A stretch of 64,000 nt of DNA. Source: Nymphaea colorata (lineage: Eukaryota > Streptophyta > Magnoliopsida > Nymphaeales > Nymphaeaceae). A program made the position numbers and the translations under genes. Of this stretch, positions 1 to 12,400 are shown piece by piece. Location: NCBI RefSeq assembly GCF_008831285.2, contig NC_045146.1, positions 4,226,972 to 4,290,971 of the forward strand, read 5' to 3'. The notes beneath the pieces are model-generated. The model was not told where the DNA came from, did not search any database, and was given only the letters and a program-made list of their open reading frames with translations. Every line of letters starts with the position of its first letter. The stretch's first letter is position 1.

Positions 1-1819
1 ATAGTGAAAGAAGGATTGATTGTTGAGGCGTTATGTTTTCTTGGAGCAAACGGTTCAATGAACTACATCGAAAGGGGTTGGGTTTCGTGGGTTGGATTCA
101 AGTAGGGCCAAACTGAACCCAAATCCAAACAATACATAAATGCAACAAAAAATTTTCAATTTTTTTAACGTAGACTTTTTTTTTCCAATTAGTTTGAGTG
201 GGACTATGGCTTAGGTGGCCCCCTCTCCCTCCCCCTGATTCTACTTATGATTTGAGCAGATGATCTATTGGCAATGCATACGTAGTACATGTCCATGCTT
301 ATTTCCATGACAGTCATATACAGTACATGTTCATGAAAAATATTGTATTGCTCAATGATGAATTGTTTTGAAATAATTTATTGTTATTTAATTCAAACTA
401 TCTATTTCTCATATATTCAGCTTGTTGGGATGATTCTTTTTTTCTTGAAAGAATAAGGTTATTAAATATGAGACCAATGTAAGGCGAGCTCCCCTAGTTA
501 CCAAAGTTGTCGATGTAAATGTGTATCAATTTCACCAACTTGTATAGTAAGACATGGTCGAAATTCAGGGAGATTGTTTTGTGATTTTGAAAATACATAA
601 ATAAACTTTTCTGAATGATTAGATTGTATAGTTGTGGTTGTGATTGATTGCTATTGTATTTATTATTTATCTATTTTTATAATAGGGAACTACAAAATAT
701 TGTCATTTTTTAATGATATTTGCAAAGGATGACAACATGCAATTTTTTGCTCAATAATCAATTGAAGGACGCATGAAAGTTGAGATTGAATATGAATCAG
801 AAACTCGAAGAGTGTGATAATGAATCTACACATGCTCTAAGAAACTATGAAGAAGTAACGCAAGACATAAATAGTTTGAATATTAATAATATTCTAAATA
901 TGAATATAAAGCTGAGTAACAAGGTGATGATGCTTTTAGGTTTAACGACATTGAGGCATGTAAATCGCTCAATCTCTTTGCATCTGTCTCACATGTTTCT
1001 ATTGTGGGTGTAACAACATTGAGCACCATTGAACCTGATGTATATAGTATTAAGGGCAATATCTTCATTAACGCTCTATCGTATTAATTATATGACTTTG
1101 ACAACTGTTGTAATGTAATGGAAAGCCTACAAACACTTTCCATTCTGCACATACAAACTAGAGAATAATCAATTTATTAATTTTGTGGAAGTCATTATTT
1201 TCTGTTTAAATACAGGTTTTGGATGCAAAAAACATGAATTTTACAAAAGATTCTCCTTACAGAAAAAATAGAACATTAAAAAATAGATCATCAAACCGCA
1301 TGAAAACATGACTTCATCTTTTGTGCTAAAATCAACTTTAAATTTTATTTCTCCCATCTCAAATGTGGGAGAATTCGTCTTACAACCGTTGAGTGTTGAA
1401 TCTTAGGGGCCTTTAGTTGGCCATTCAATGTTGAATCTTAGAGGGGATTTAGATAGACAAACATAACGATATGCAGTACAACTTAGTTGAAAGGTACAAT
1501 CAAATCAAATAGACAAAAGTAACTTTGTTTCGTTTATATCTGCCATTCACAAGCAAAGAATGCTTTAAAGTTAAAAGACAATGATGAGGCAAAAACCATC
1601 AAGACTAGTTGTAGCATGTGCTCTACCAGTTTATCCACAAAAGGAACGGTGAATCAAGAATGAGAAAAATATGTAGCTCATCTACAAATGGCATGGCTAT
1701 GATTAGGAAATCAAAATCCTGTCCTGTCCAGTGACACATGACATCTTGTACATGCAAAAGAAAAAGATAACTGAAGCAATCCTTGAGTTGAGAACAAGAC
1801 TTGAGTTGATAATACACAC
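1..1819. other. gene-free AT-rich stretch
   Basis: No domain or exon structure is recognised. A short open frame at 780-1013 (77 codons) has no family motif and no codon bias and is probably chance. Simple A/T runs are present but no structured repeat is seen. Confidence 0.6.
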
Positions 1820-2006
1820 CAGTGGTGGAGCCACATTTATGTGGGTGTGGGCAGTGGCGCACACCAGCCCCAGAAAATCTCTTTATTTTCATATTGATAT
1901 ATATTTTGAAAAATATGTTCATTTATATATAGCACTACCACTTAAGATGTGAAGGTTTTATATTTAATGTCCCTCGATCAGCCCAAAATTCCTAGCTCCA
2001 CCACTA
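1820..2006. mobile_element. hAT-type MITE
   Basis: The left end CAGTGGTGGAGCCA is matched by an inverted right end (TAGCTCCACCACTA), giving terminal inverted repeats of about 13 bp. The flanks atacacac (1812-1819) and atgcatac (2007-2014) agree at 6 of 8 positions, as expected for an aged 8-bp hAT target duplication. At 187 bp it has no coding capacity. The TIR style and 8-bp flank point to hAT; the family name is inferred. Confidence 0.65.
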
Positions 2007-2976
2007 ATGCATACTTCCATAGTGTGCTCACACACAGACACACTCACGTGAGCTGAGAACAAGACTTGAGTTGATAATACGAGGTGTGATGAAATATGTT
2101 TGCATTTGGCTGAGCGACACACAACTTCCATATTCTCATATTGCTAAATCTTTGCAAGTCTACAAGCAATGAACAGTTGAATACTGCCAAATTTATGATA
2201 AACATATAAATATCCGAGTACAGAAATCTTGCCGATGTTAAATCATTCTATATGACTATCACCAAGTTCGCCTTTCTTCCAAGGGAATGTGAATTCATGT
2301 AAGTCCTTTGGTTGCATTCTTTATAAATCTCATTCCTTAGCACTCTTTCAACAAGAGAATATCTATGATAACAAAAAAAAAAAAAAAGCATGGGCAAGAA
2401 GTCCACGTTTTTCGGGATGTAATCACATCCTAATTGAGATATAAATTAATTCTAGCACCTACATATATCTAGAAACAAATAAAAGGGTAAATTTGGCAGC
2501 ACAAATAATTTGAAAAATACAAAAAAAAATTTTATGATCACTTATGTAGCAATATCAATGCATGGCAAGAGATCAATATCATTGTTAGATGACTTGTCAT
2601 GGAAGACTAGCCATCATTGCACATAGAAACACATTTGTCTTCATTTTGTGGACCAAAACAACTATTTTGTTTGAGTGCGAGAAACATCATGTGTAAAAAT
2701 AAGCCATGTCCCTGGTCATGTCACTAAGAAGAACAGTCAAGTACCTACTTCATATTGGTGATTTGTGTTCAAAACATTTGAAGACACAACATTACATGCA
2801 TATTTCAATTTTGGCACTACCCTGGATTTTAAGGTCACCTACGCTTCTTTCATGTTTTAAATATTGAACTGCAATGCAAAAGCAAGCGTCGATGCGGTGT
2901 TGGTGCAAGTGGTGTCCCTGCCACAGCAGCGACACTTTTTGTATACGCCGTAGCTACAAGCAGCGATGCTCTTGTA
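2007..2976. other. intergenic, nothing recognised
   Basis: AT-rich sequence with a 15-base A run near 2370. No exon or transposon end is visible before the Copia target duplication at 2977. Confidence 0.5.
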
Positions 2977-2981
2977 CATAG

Positions 2982-3248
2982 TGTTAGACTTGTGATATGT
3001 TTGGGTCTGGGTTGGGCTCTCACTGGACCTGTCCAATATGCCTTATTTTGATTGTACGTTAAGAGTGTCGTTGTAAATACCCATTATACCTAAGGGTACT
3101 TCTGTAATGATGGACATTAGGGTGTCTGCCCTAATTATAATTAATTTAACTACCCACATTTATTTTAATTGTGACGTGCAATTCTCTTAGCTCTATTCCC
3201 TTCATTATCTATTATTTTTTGCTATGATCAATTTTGGAGTTTCTTACA
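2982..3248 (+). repeat. 5' LTR of Copia 1
   Basis: The 267-bp repeat begins TGTTAGACTTGTG and ends TTTCTTACA. It is homologous to 15934-17382 once the nested insert is removed. The primer-binding site follows directly. Confidence 0.92.
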
Positions 3249-3261
3249 TGGTATTAGAGCA
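3249..3261 (+). promoter_or_regulatory. primer-binding site of Copia 1
   Basis: TGGTATTAGAGCA lies immediately after the 5' LTR. It matches the initiator-methionine tRNA 3'-end complement used by most plant Copia elements (TGGTATCAGAGC) with one visible change. Confidence 0.88.
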
Positions 3262-4013
3262 CGTCTGACCGTGGACTGAGTTGAATCCAAAAGGTGCGTC
3301 CTTGGATATAGAGAACTCTTCAAATCTCTTATCTCTTTCTTCTGTTTTTTCCTTTTCAATTTTCTGTCATTTTCACCTGTCCCTCGTATTTCTGGTCTCC
3401 CTTTGAACCTAATCTATTCCCAGACCTCTACCACCTTCTTCTTTTCCTCATATTTATGAATGGACTTGCCCTAATTTAGTCCCTCTCTACTTCGCCTGTT
3501 TTCTATCTTTCTTCTTTGTCCAACGGTTATCCACTTCACTGAAGGTTATTTACTTAAGTTGTTTTCTTAGTTGTTGTCTGATTTCTCTTGTCCAATTTTG
3601 TACCAAAGCAACTTAGCATATCAATATACACCAGTTTGTGGGTTTGATATGCTATGGCTAATAGCATTTTTCCTTGTTGTCTTGTCCTCTTCACAATTTA
3701 CTGTCTTGGCCTTTAGTTGGCGGGTGTTATTTTCGCTTTTTCAGTCCTATTCAAAAGGGCAGTTTCTCTATTTAAAGCACAACAGTCAGCAAAAATTTTA
3801 TTGTCCTTCTCGTTAAAAAAAATAAACAACAAAAAACAAAAAGAAAAGCTCAGTTCAGATATTCATTGCTGCATTTCTGCTAGAGGTCTGATATGTTTTC
3901 ACGAAAAAAAATGGTGGAAAGGCAACCTGAACAATTCTGATATTCTAATCCCTTGGCTGTTAGAATTATTTCAGCTGAATAGTTTTGTTGAAGAGAATCT
4001 CTTTCAGATTATA
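3262..4013 (+). other. Copia 1 leader
   Basis: Pyrimidine-rich untranslated stretch between the primer-binding site and the first gag-like ATG. Open frames at 3571-3816 and 3717-4109 overlap each other and have no gag similarity. Confidence 0.5.
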
Positions 4014-4896
4014 ATGGATTCTTATTCTCAATTTCTTATTTCATCTAATTTGTTGTCAACTTATTTCTCAAAAACTCACCAACACCAATTTTCTTGCCTA
4101 GAAACTTGAAATTCCTTCTTTTATTAAGAATCAAGGTCTCTTAGCCGTAGGACACCTAAATAGATCAATTTCAGTCCCTCTAGAATGCATCACTCAAGAA
4201 ACTAAGGGTGGGAATGGAGTTGTTACTAAGGAGATCGTCCTAAATCCAAAATTTGAAGCTCGTGGACATGTGATCAGTCAGCAATTGCATTCATTACTTA
4301 TACTCTTTCCCAAGAAGTATTAGTGCGAGTTCGTGATGAATGTTCAAATAAATAATTATGGAACAGATTTGTCAAAACATATTCACAGATTTCAGATGCT
4401 CAACTTTCCATTTGCAATGGGAGTTTTAGACCTTATCAAAGTAGTCAATGTCTGCTATGTAATATTTGAATGAAGTAGCATCTATTTCTGATAAGCTAAC
4501 TACAGTCAGATGTGATTGTTTGAAAAGGGTAAAATAAGTGGGACACAAGATGGACTTGGGACAAAGTATCATGTGTTGAACACTTTCATTGCAGTGCTTA
4601 CAAGAGCTCCTTCTTTTGCGGACCTACAAGCCAAACTTTTACAGTATGAGATTACTTTAAATGGGTTTTCTAATGAATTAGGTGGGCAAGTATTGGCTAT
4701 TATGGTGTATATTGGACAAGGGGAACAAACTGATGGCCTTGGAAGAGGACATGGACAAGGCAGAGGATATTTTGGAGGGCATAGACTATTACCAGTTCCT
4801 AACACTACACCTACATCATCATTTAAGAGTGTGCCTACGTGTTTTTATTACAACAGGCGTGGTCATATCAAGGTCAATTGTTGGAATAATCCTTAA
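4014..4896 (+). pseudogene. Copia 1 gag remnant
   Basis: A gag-like start (MDSYSQFLISSNLL) is soon stopped. From 4516 a readable frame gives SFADLQAKLLQYE, a standard Copia gag segment, then a Gly/Arg-rich stretch and the zinc knuckle CFYYNRRGHIKVNC. The knuckle should be CX2CX4HX4C, but its second cysteine is tyrosine. The protein would have formed the virus-like particle and bound RNA. It cannot be functional now because of the lost knuckle cysteine and upstream stops. Confidence 0.82.
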
Positions 4897-4980
4897 AACA
4901 AAGGAAAATTCAATAAGGGAGATAGCTCTTGGGAAAAAAATATATGGAGCTTCTAATGAATTTGCACCAAATGTGAAGGA

Positions 4981-6110
4981 TCTATTGTCTGCTATTTTAG
5001 GATCAGACTTAAAGCATGTGGCAGATAGATTATGGGGCTATTGCACATGTTACAGGTAGTGGACATAAGTTTTCATGTTTAATTCATTATGTTGGTAAAA
5101 TTAATATAGTCACAAGAGATAGATATCATCATCCCATTACTCATTCTGAAATGTTTCTATTCCTATGTTCGATTCTTATCTTAAGCTTGTGCATGTCCTT
5201 CATGCACCCAACATTAAAAAAAATATCATCGCTATCATTAAACTTGTTGACTATTTAAATTCTTTTGTTGAATTTACACCTTCTTTCATCTAGGTCAAGG
5301 ATCTTCAAACGAATACGACATTCACTAAAGGGGAGTGCCAGGGGCACATGTACATCTTTATGGGAGATCCTACTACTGTTCATCATAACTTGAAACTCAT
5401 TTTTCACCCCTCATCTAAGAGTCATAATCTTTTTAGTAAGAACAAATATAATCAGCCTTCATGGCAATTTCGTCTTGGTTATTGTAGTTGTGTCCTACAT
5501 TAAAGGCTAGTGTTTGATGGTTTTATTTCAAAGTCTAGTTTAAAATTTCCTTCAAGCAAAAATTTGTGTTCAAATTGTTAGACTTGTAACAGTCATGTTC
5601 ATCCTTTTAATTCAATAAATGAAACAGTTTCATGATCTTCTAAGATAGCATTTTTTTTTAATGTATGGGGCCCAGCTCTTGAGAATTCGAACTCAAGCAA
5701 CAAATATTATGTTATTGTCATTGATCTCTTCTCTCACTTCACATATATTTAGTTGATGAAAAATAAACCAGAGGTTTTCCATATTTTCTATCGTTTTCAT
5801 GCCTTAATTAAGAATAATTTTTCTTTCAATATTATGCACTTCCAGTTTGATGGTGAGGAGAGTACTCTTCCAATGACTTTACTAACTACCTTCAAAATAA
5901 TAGAATTAATTGAAAAATATATTATCTGCACACTCCTCAACGGAATGATATCGCAACGAAAGCATCAATATATTGTCCAAATTGCTATGAGTACGATGCA
6001 TGTTAATGGGTCCTCCATGGGATTGTGGACAGAAGCCTTCCACTCTACCGTATATGTGATAAACCATCTCCCTACATCCATTTTCGAGAATAAATCTCCA
6101 TAGTTTGTCC
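4981..6110 (+). pseudogene. Copia 1 protease and integrase remnant
   Basis: Near 5020 the frame reads IDYGAIAHVTG, the protease active-site region in which the expected DSG/DTG is DYG. Farther on, 5753-6103 contains integrase-type text ending SMGLWTEAFHSTVYVINHLP, matching the Copia consensus of a tryptophan-containing EAF...YLINRLP segment. The catalytic D,D(35)E triad cannot be assembled in one frame. Several stops and shifts lie between the pieces. Confidence 0.78.
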
Positions 6111-6730
6111 TTTTTCATAAGAATATTGATTACTTTGTTTTATGTAATTTTGATTGTGTTTGTTATGCTCATATTGATTTCTCTTAGAGAAACAACTTTC
6201 ATCACAAGGCTCTGAGATGCAGATGATTATAAGGGATATAAGTGTCATAATTCTGTCAGCAGGCAAATTAAAATTTTAAAAAAGTGATTTTCAACTAATA
6301 CAATTTTTATGATGAGGGAGGTAATTTTGTACATCTTGACCTACACATAACTCATTATGATCATTGGCTGAGTGCATGACTTCTTTCTACTAGCAATATT
6401 AATGATTCTTGTTCATTTAATCTGGCTCCAAGTTCATCTCATATAAAGCAGTACTTCAATACATATGATCTAACATCCATTGAGAAGTTTTTTGGGCAAG
6501 TGTATTTTAGGGGTGATATGAGAGTTTTTCCCAAAACCAATGATGAGCAGAATCTATCCATGGATGAACATTCCTCTGCATAGAATGCTCTATTTGCAAG
6601 AAGATCAGATAGGATTCAACATCTCATAGTTCATGATAGGTTTAGCATGGACCTTTAGCTATTTCTCTCACAAATTTAGAAGCAAAATGAGCAAAAGAAA
6701 TCATTTTCTCAGGTTACTGCTTCTATCAGG
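6111..6730 (+). pseudogene. Copia 1 integrase-RT linker, degenerate
   Basis: By position this is the poorly conserved stretch between integrase and reverse transcriptase. No frame stays open for long. The last bases, reading QVTASIR, join in frame across the hAT insertion to WIQTLNEEIKGMH at 8570, the start of the RT domain. Confidence 0.55.
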
Positions 6731-8561
6731 TAGGGGGGTGCACAATGAGTCGAGCTACTCGAGCTCGACTCGTTTAAGCCCGACTCGTAAGCGAGTTCGA
6801 GTTGCTTCATTAGTTAAACGAGTCAAGCTCGAGTTCACGGGTCGACTCGTTTAACTAATCGAGCCGAGTTCGAGTTCACTGAAGTGGACTCGTTAAAGCT
6901 CGACTCGGCTCGATTAGTTAAAATACTGGTTTAAAAAAAACCGGTTCAGCACTTCTCAGGCGGGAAACTCATAACTCCTTTTCAGTTTAGGTTTCCTTTT
7001 TCCTTTTTCCTTTATCCCTCTCTCTGACTCCGACCCTCCCTCTCTCGGTCTCTTCGACTTCTCCTTCTCTTCTCTGTCTCTGTGCTCTCCATTATTTCTC
7101 CAACCATGAAGTTCCTTGACCACCATCACCGGCCTGTGGCAGCGTTTGGTGGCATCCGGTGGTTTCTAGCCACTGGTGAGTCTGTCCATCCAGAAAATCA
7201 AAGATAAGTTATTTGGTTTTTTCTATTTATTTCCACTTTCTTCTTCTCCTTCTTTTTCTTCAAGGGCATGTTTGCTGGACGTAGCCATGGATGACGCAGA
7301 AACAGAAAATGAAGAAGAAGGAATAGAAGAAGAAGAGGCAGAATGGAGAAAATATTAGTGTTATTCTCTTTCCGCTTCTTTCTTTCTCTGGCATGAGACG
7401 TAGCTGCTACGGGTGATGGCGTCCCCTCTTTCCCTCTCTTTCTTCCTCATAGGCAAGGGAGGAGGAAAAAGGGAAGGAGGGAGAAGGAAGGGCCGTAGAG
7501 GAAGAAGGGAAGGTGGGAGGAGGAAAATACCAGGGAGGAGGAAGAATGGAAGTGGAGAGCGAGGGAGGAAGTGGTCGTTCCTCCCTGCATCCCTCCTCTC
7601 TTGAGGTAGAAGAAGGGGAGAAAGGAAGCCAGTGTGAGCATGCTTCTGACAGGCAGATACAGAAGAGGAGAGAGAACTTCCCGTTCTCGCTTTTGATCAT
7701 AGACTCAACTCTTCGGTAGGTAAGCCATCTATGTGTGTCTCTTAAAACTTGGCACAAATCGTGAAACTATAATTTCTTCTCATGGTGGTCTTGTGTTATT
7801 TAGTGCTTTGGTTGTCTAGAAAGTAAAGTTTCTTGCTTTTCTGCTCAATGGATTGGTTGTTTGGGTAAGCAGCGGTCATCAATTTGTCATTTTTATCGTT
7901 TTCTTTCCTTCCTGTCCACTGTAGATTAGGTGCACGAAGCTCCTTTTATAATTTCGCCAGAGCACCATCCACCATCTTCCTCCTTCACCCTTTACGATTA
8001 TGTTCCTCTGTTGAAGAAAACCACAAGTCTTTTTGCCTGTTTACCCCCTTCTTACCCCCTTCTTGTTTGGCGAAGAAGAAGAGGGGAAAAGGAGTTTGAG
8101 TGTCTTCTTTTGATGGTTTGGTTGATTAGGTTTCTTTGCAGGGTAAGAGGGTCACGTATGTGCGGAGGACCAGAGGGCTTGATGCAACAAGCATTGTGTT
8201 GTGGGATGGAGGACGCAGGGTTTTGTGTTGGCGGCAGAAAGATTACCGCCTGCTCTGCTTTTTTGGAGCTCTCGGCCTCCGATGACCTGATTGGGTTCAA
8301 GCAGGCCGTCGAAGAGGATGGCTCCGCCATCGATGAGGCCAGCTTCTGGTACGACGGGTCCTCCAACAGGAAGATGGGCTTCGTCCAGAGGACGCCGTGC
8401 TCTTCAGCAGCATCGACAGAGGAATAAACAAGTTAAACGAGTCGAGCTCGAGCTCGTGTTAGGGAACTCGACTCGAGTTCGAGCTCGAGCTTGAGCTCTT
8501 TGAGTCGAGTCGAGCTCGAGCTGGGCAAGTTCGGGCTCGACTCGGCTTATGTGCAGCCCTA
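6731..8561 (+). mobile_element. non-autonomous hAT element with captured gene pieces
   Basis: The termini TAGGGGGGTGCACA and TGTGCAGCCCTA are inverted repeats of hAT type. A perfect 8-bp target duplication CTATCAGG flanks it (6723-6730 and 8562-8569), and excising it restores the Copia RT frame. Subterminal regions (6745-6930 and 8428-8550) are packed with GAGCTCGAG and CGACTCG(TTTAA) motifs in both orientations, the usual arrangement for transposase binding. No transposase is present. The interior looks like plant gene sequence: a possible short coding start at 7106 (MKFLDHHHRPVAAFGG) followed by a possible GT donor near 7176, purine-rich tracts, and a zinc-finger gene exon (see 8158-8427). 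Confidence 0.92.
8158..8427 (+). pseudogene. captured 5' exon of a plant tandem-CCCH zinc-finger (TZF, ankyrin-type) gene
   Basis: The frame starts MCGGPE, like the MCSG/MCCG start of this family. It goes on through CSAFLELSASDDLIGFKQAV, then DEASFWYD and MGFVQRTP, which match the N-terminal ankyrin-region signature of arginine-rich TZF proteins (FSxLLELAANND...DEAxxWY...QRTPL). A TTTGCAG acceptor just upstream fits the 5'-UTR intron seen in such genes. Homology stops after QRTP, and neither the ankyrin core nor the two CCCH fingers follow, so about 60 informative codons remain. The parent proteins are regulators of mRNA and stress responses; this copy is a fragment carried by the hAT element. 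Identity comes from memory of the family, not from a search. Confidence 0.75.
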
Positions 8562-9010
8562 CTATCAGGTGGATTCAGACGTTGAATGAGGAGATAAAGG
8601 GGATGCATCAATGTCAAACTTGGACTATTGTTTCACATTCTCCTGATAAAAATGTTGTGGATCTCGATGGACACATAAAATCAAATACAAGATAAATGGA
8701 AGCGTGGAATGTTATAAGATGTGTCTTCTTGCTAATGGGTACACCTATAAATTTAGACAAGATTATGATGAGATTTTTAGCTGATTGTGAAGATGGGCAT
8801 GATCCATATTATATTGTCCATGGTAGTCCATCATGGATGAAAAGTGAGTCAACTGCATGTTAATAATACATTTCTTCATGGTGACTTAAAGGAAGAGGTG
8901 TATATGGAGCAGCCCCAGGATATTATGAAAGTGAACACAAAAAAGCATCAGAACAACATAAATATGATTTAAGAGCACGTCCCAAAAATGGCCTAGGACT
9001 CCTTCCCCAG
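8562..9010 (+). pseudogene. Copia 1 reverse transcriptase, N-terminal part
   Basis: Reads WIQTLNEEIKGMHQCQTW and later LHVNNTFLHGDLKEEVYMEQ, clear matches to the Copia RT segments W..AM..E...L...TW and QLDVKNAFLHGDLEEEVYMEQ. Stops and frameshifts interrupt it. Similarity fades near 9010, where the unresolved insert begins. Confidence 0.85.
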
Positions 9011-9150
9011 ATCCACTTTATATTTTTACATCAATTATTTTATCTCTTGACTCATTCCTTCCTCTCAAAACCCTTGTGGACTGTCTTTTTTCCATTGAAC
9101 CCTCTTGGACACTCTTGTCACTCCGGTAGGTCCCATTTGCCCCTCTCGGC

Positions 9151-9415
9151 CTCTCTTGATCTCTAGTTTGTCTCATTCTTGCATTTCGCTCAACATCGCA
9201 TAATTCACTATTCCTCTTCCTCTTTCACTCATTTTGATCTGGGATCTCAATCCCTCTCTCTCTCTCTGTATCTTTCTCTATACCTCTCTTGATCACCAGT
9301 TTGTTTCATTCTTGCATTTCGCTCAACATCGCGTAATTCACTATTCCTCTTCTTCTCTCACTCATTTTTGATCTAGGATCTCTATCCCTCTCTCTGTGTG
9401 TATCTTTCTCTATAC
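9151..9415. repeat. 133-bp tandem duplication
   Basis: Two pyrimidine-rich units start CTCTCTTGAT at 9151 and 9284. They share the phrase TTCTTGCATTTCGCTCAAC followed by AATTCACTATTCCTCTTC, with a few substitutions between copies. Confidence 0.85.
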
Positions 9416-12400
9416 CTCTCTTCTTTCTTCCTCTCTATTAATTTCTGATTCTCCTCTTTTCTCTTTCCCTCTTGATCTTTCAATTGCTTCTTGAAGTAGC
9501 AGTGATTTTGGACAAGTCTCAAGGTAAAGAGGCTTGGTTTCATGTTTCTTTGCTTAAATCTGCTCAAGTTTCTCAGTTTCTTTCTTTGGCTTGAGGAAGC
9601 ATCCTTTATTGCTTGTGGTGCTACACTGCTAACTCTAATGGATTCCACTGTTAGTGCAAACTACTAAGGATGTTGAAACGAATGTGAAGCGCCATTGAGT
9701 TGGCTCATTACTACTAAGCTTAAGGTGGAGGAAATAGCAATGACTCAATTTTCATGAGAGAAATTGCAAAATGGGAGCAAGGTAAAGAATTCAACCAAAG
9801 TCGGGGGAATATCGTCCAAGCACTCTAAAGCATGATCATTAGGAAGGAGAATTTTTAATTGTAATGGAGACTATCGAGCAGCTTATTTACAATAGTGACC
9901 AATCAAGCTAGGGTTTGGGCAACATTTTTTTTGGGTAATTTCCTTCAAATTTCTTTTTTTTTCCATTTTCTTGTCCATTTTCTTACCTTTCTTGTGAGCA
10001 CTCACATTATTGATTTTCTCATTTCCTTGCTAAAATGTAAACCCTATCCTTGTAGTGTTTTTGAGCTGGCAGAAAAATGAGGAAAGCATGTGGGATTAAA
10101 ATATTTTTTCAGCCATAAAAATCTTCTTGAGCTTTTTTTTCTTTTTTTTTTTCATAAAAATATGACCAGCTTCAGGAGATATTTCCTCACTATGGAAATA
10201 AGGGAGGAGTTGGGGAAGAAGAAGAGGATGGTATGGGAACCGATCCAAGTCCTCCATGCCTGTGTGATCTCTCCCTTCCACTCATCCTTACTCTGCAATA
10301 ACTTCATTTGCCAAGAGGACCTCGTCATGTCCCTAACGATTGTGGCTATATTGCGGCAATGGTGCTTAGAGTTGGATCACAACATTACTGGTCTCAATGA
10401 GAGGACATCTGCAATCGTCGTGAGGTACACCTCTCTTTCTAAGAGAATTGATAAGGTGATTGGAGGAATTAGTGTTAAAGTGGGTGACCTCTATTCATTT
10501 CTACCAATCTCGAGGGAGACCTCAGATTCTTCCCTTTGTCTTTCTCCCTTCTTGACATGGTTGTCGTGGGGGTTGAGTCCGCTGTCAGGTGTCACTGCTA
10601 TTGGATAGAGCGGTTTTGAGTTTTTTTATCATCCTTTTGTTTGAGTTTTTGCAGGTTGAAAGGGTTTGTGGCAAATTGTTGGATTGATGTTTCATAGGGA
10701 TAGTTTTGTTTCTTCTCTTTGTTCATTTTCCGCAATTGAAACAATTATTTTGCTTAAGAATAATTTGTACACACAATTTATTGCTTGTATGCTTATGTGG
10801 CTTAGGCTAGGATGATATGTGTACATTAGCATACTGTAAAACTTGTTGATTAAGCTTGCCTAGACATATTTTTGTAGGTGTTACATGCTTTTATAAATCA
10901 GCGTACCTGAAGCCATACTAATTTGAAATATCTAGCATAGGTGTATTATGAATGCATGGTACGTTTGATTCAGATTCGGTGATTTAGTGAACAAGGGGGT
11001 TATTTTTAGTTTCGAATTTTAAATTGTGTTCCACATCCTTAAATTCAAGGACCTAATACTCCATTGTATAAGTCAATCATTTGGATTGGTATCTTTCTAC
11101 TAGTGCAATGGCCTATGTGTGACATTCATTTCCTGACAAATCTTCCTTCTTTATTGCTACCAAAATTTTATCTTGCAACTTTCGAATTATATTTTGTATG
11201 GCTGATCTCCTATAGGAGTTTGTGGAAAATTATTTTTCCCCAAAATATTGATTTAAATCAAATATTGGTGTACCTTAAGGAACACATTGTAATGCTTTCT
11301 TATGCAACTTCTATTGGCTAGTTGTAGGAGCCACTAACTCCTTTGAAGTTCTTGTTGGCCTTCTTGTCCCTTTCATATGCATTTTAGCATTCTCCCTATC
11401 TGCCATCGTATGTTCAGTTGTATAATGCCCAAGGTTCATTAAGGTTCACACTAGTTTTATTTAAATTATGATTTTGACACTATAATTTAAGTGGGCATAA
11501 GTTCCTGGACTTCTTCTCTATCCTTGACATTTTTGAAGCAATTGAATGTTGTAAGGCATCTATCAGATTTTCAGTTTTCTGTTGGTGATAGTTCAGGTGG
11601 AGTTGGCCAGATAATTACCAAATTATATCAACAAAAAGAATATTGAATTTGACAAAAGCATGGTTAGTTTTAAAGGAGTGTAGTGGATGGGACTTTCGTG
11701 TCATGAACCTGACTATGATTCGACTTTCACCGGCAGAAGCAAAGAAAAATTTTTTCAATTTTGATGTGGGGCACATAATGTAGAAAAGGGCTTCAAGCAA
11801 CTATTAACTGGAAAGGCCTTTCAATTTTTTTCTGTTTTTATCTACATTTTCTATTTGTTACCTTTAAAAAAATGAGAAATATTTAACCAATGAGCAGGTT
11901 GATGTTATGCACAATAAAAGGCAAAAGTAACTTTTGGTGAAAGGGTAAATTGAACTTGCTTTCTTGTTTTGAATTAAATGATCATGTAAACATAACTTAC
12001 TTTCAATTGCTAGAAAATAAACAATTAATTAATAAAATATGGCAATGTGTGAGGAGCTCAATTTTTTAGGCTAGATGGATGCAGGTGAAAAGCTATGCCT
12101 TTCAAGCTTTTCTTCCTGAACTTGACAAGTGTTCAGTCACCAAGAAGTTTGTTAGTGCTTGAAGAGGCTTTGGAAATGTTTCCTAAATAATAGTCCCATC
12201 CTGGAGTTATTTTAGCATGGATAAATTTTCTTTAGTATCTAAAGGACAGCTCTTCCAGTGCACTCAGGGATAGGATGGATAGGAATAGGATCATCTGAGA
12301 TATCATGAACATAAGTGACTATTTTCCAACATTTGAGACACATTGTCTTCAAATAATAGGTGTTTTTATTGCACAATTAAGTAATTCAAACGCCATAAAA

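Noticed and set aside
3249-3261. Possible tRNA gene at the TGGTATTAGAGCA word
   Set aside because: It is a Copia primer-binding site next to an LTR; no cloverleaf surrounds it. No tRNA, rRNA or CRISPR array was seen anywhere in the window.
7407-7757. Overlapping frames on both strands in the hAT element
   Set aside because: Purine-rich low-complexity sequence opens several frames at once; no domain is present.
10090-10608. 172-codon forward frame as a gene
   Set aside because: The first third is Phe-rich translation of T runs and the rest has no recognised domain. Kept only as a note in the 9.0-15.05 kb insert.
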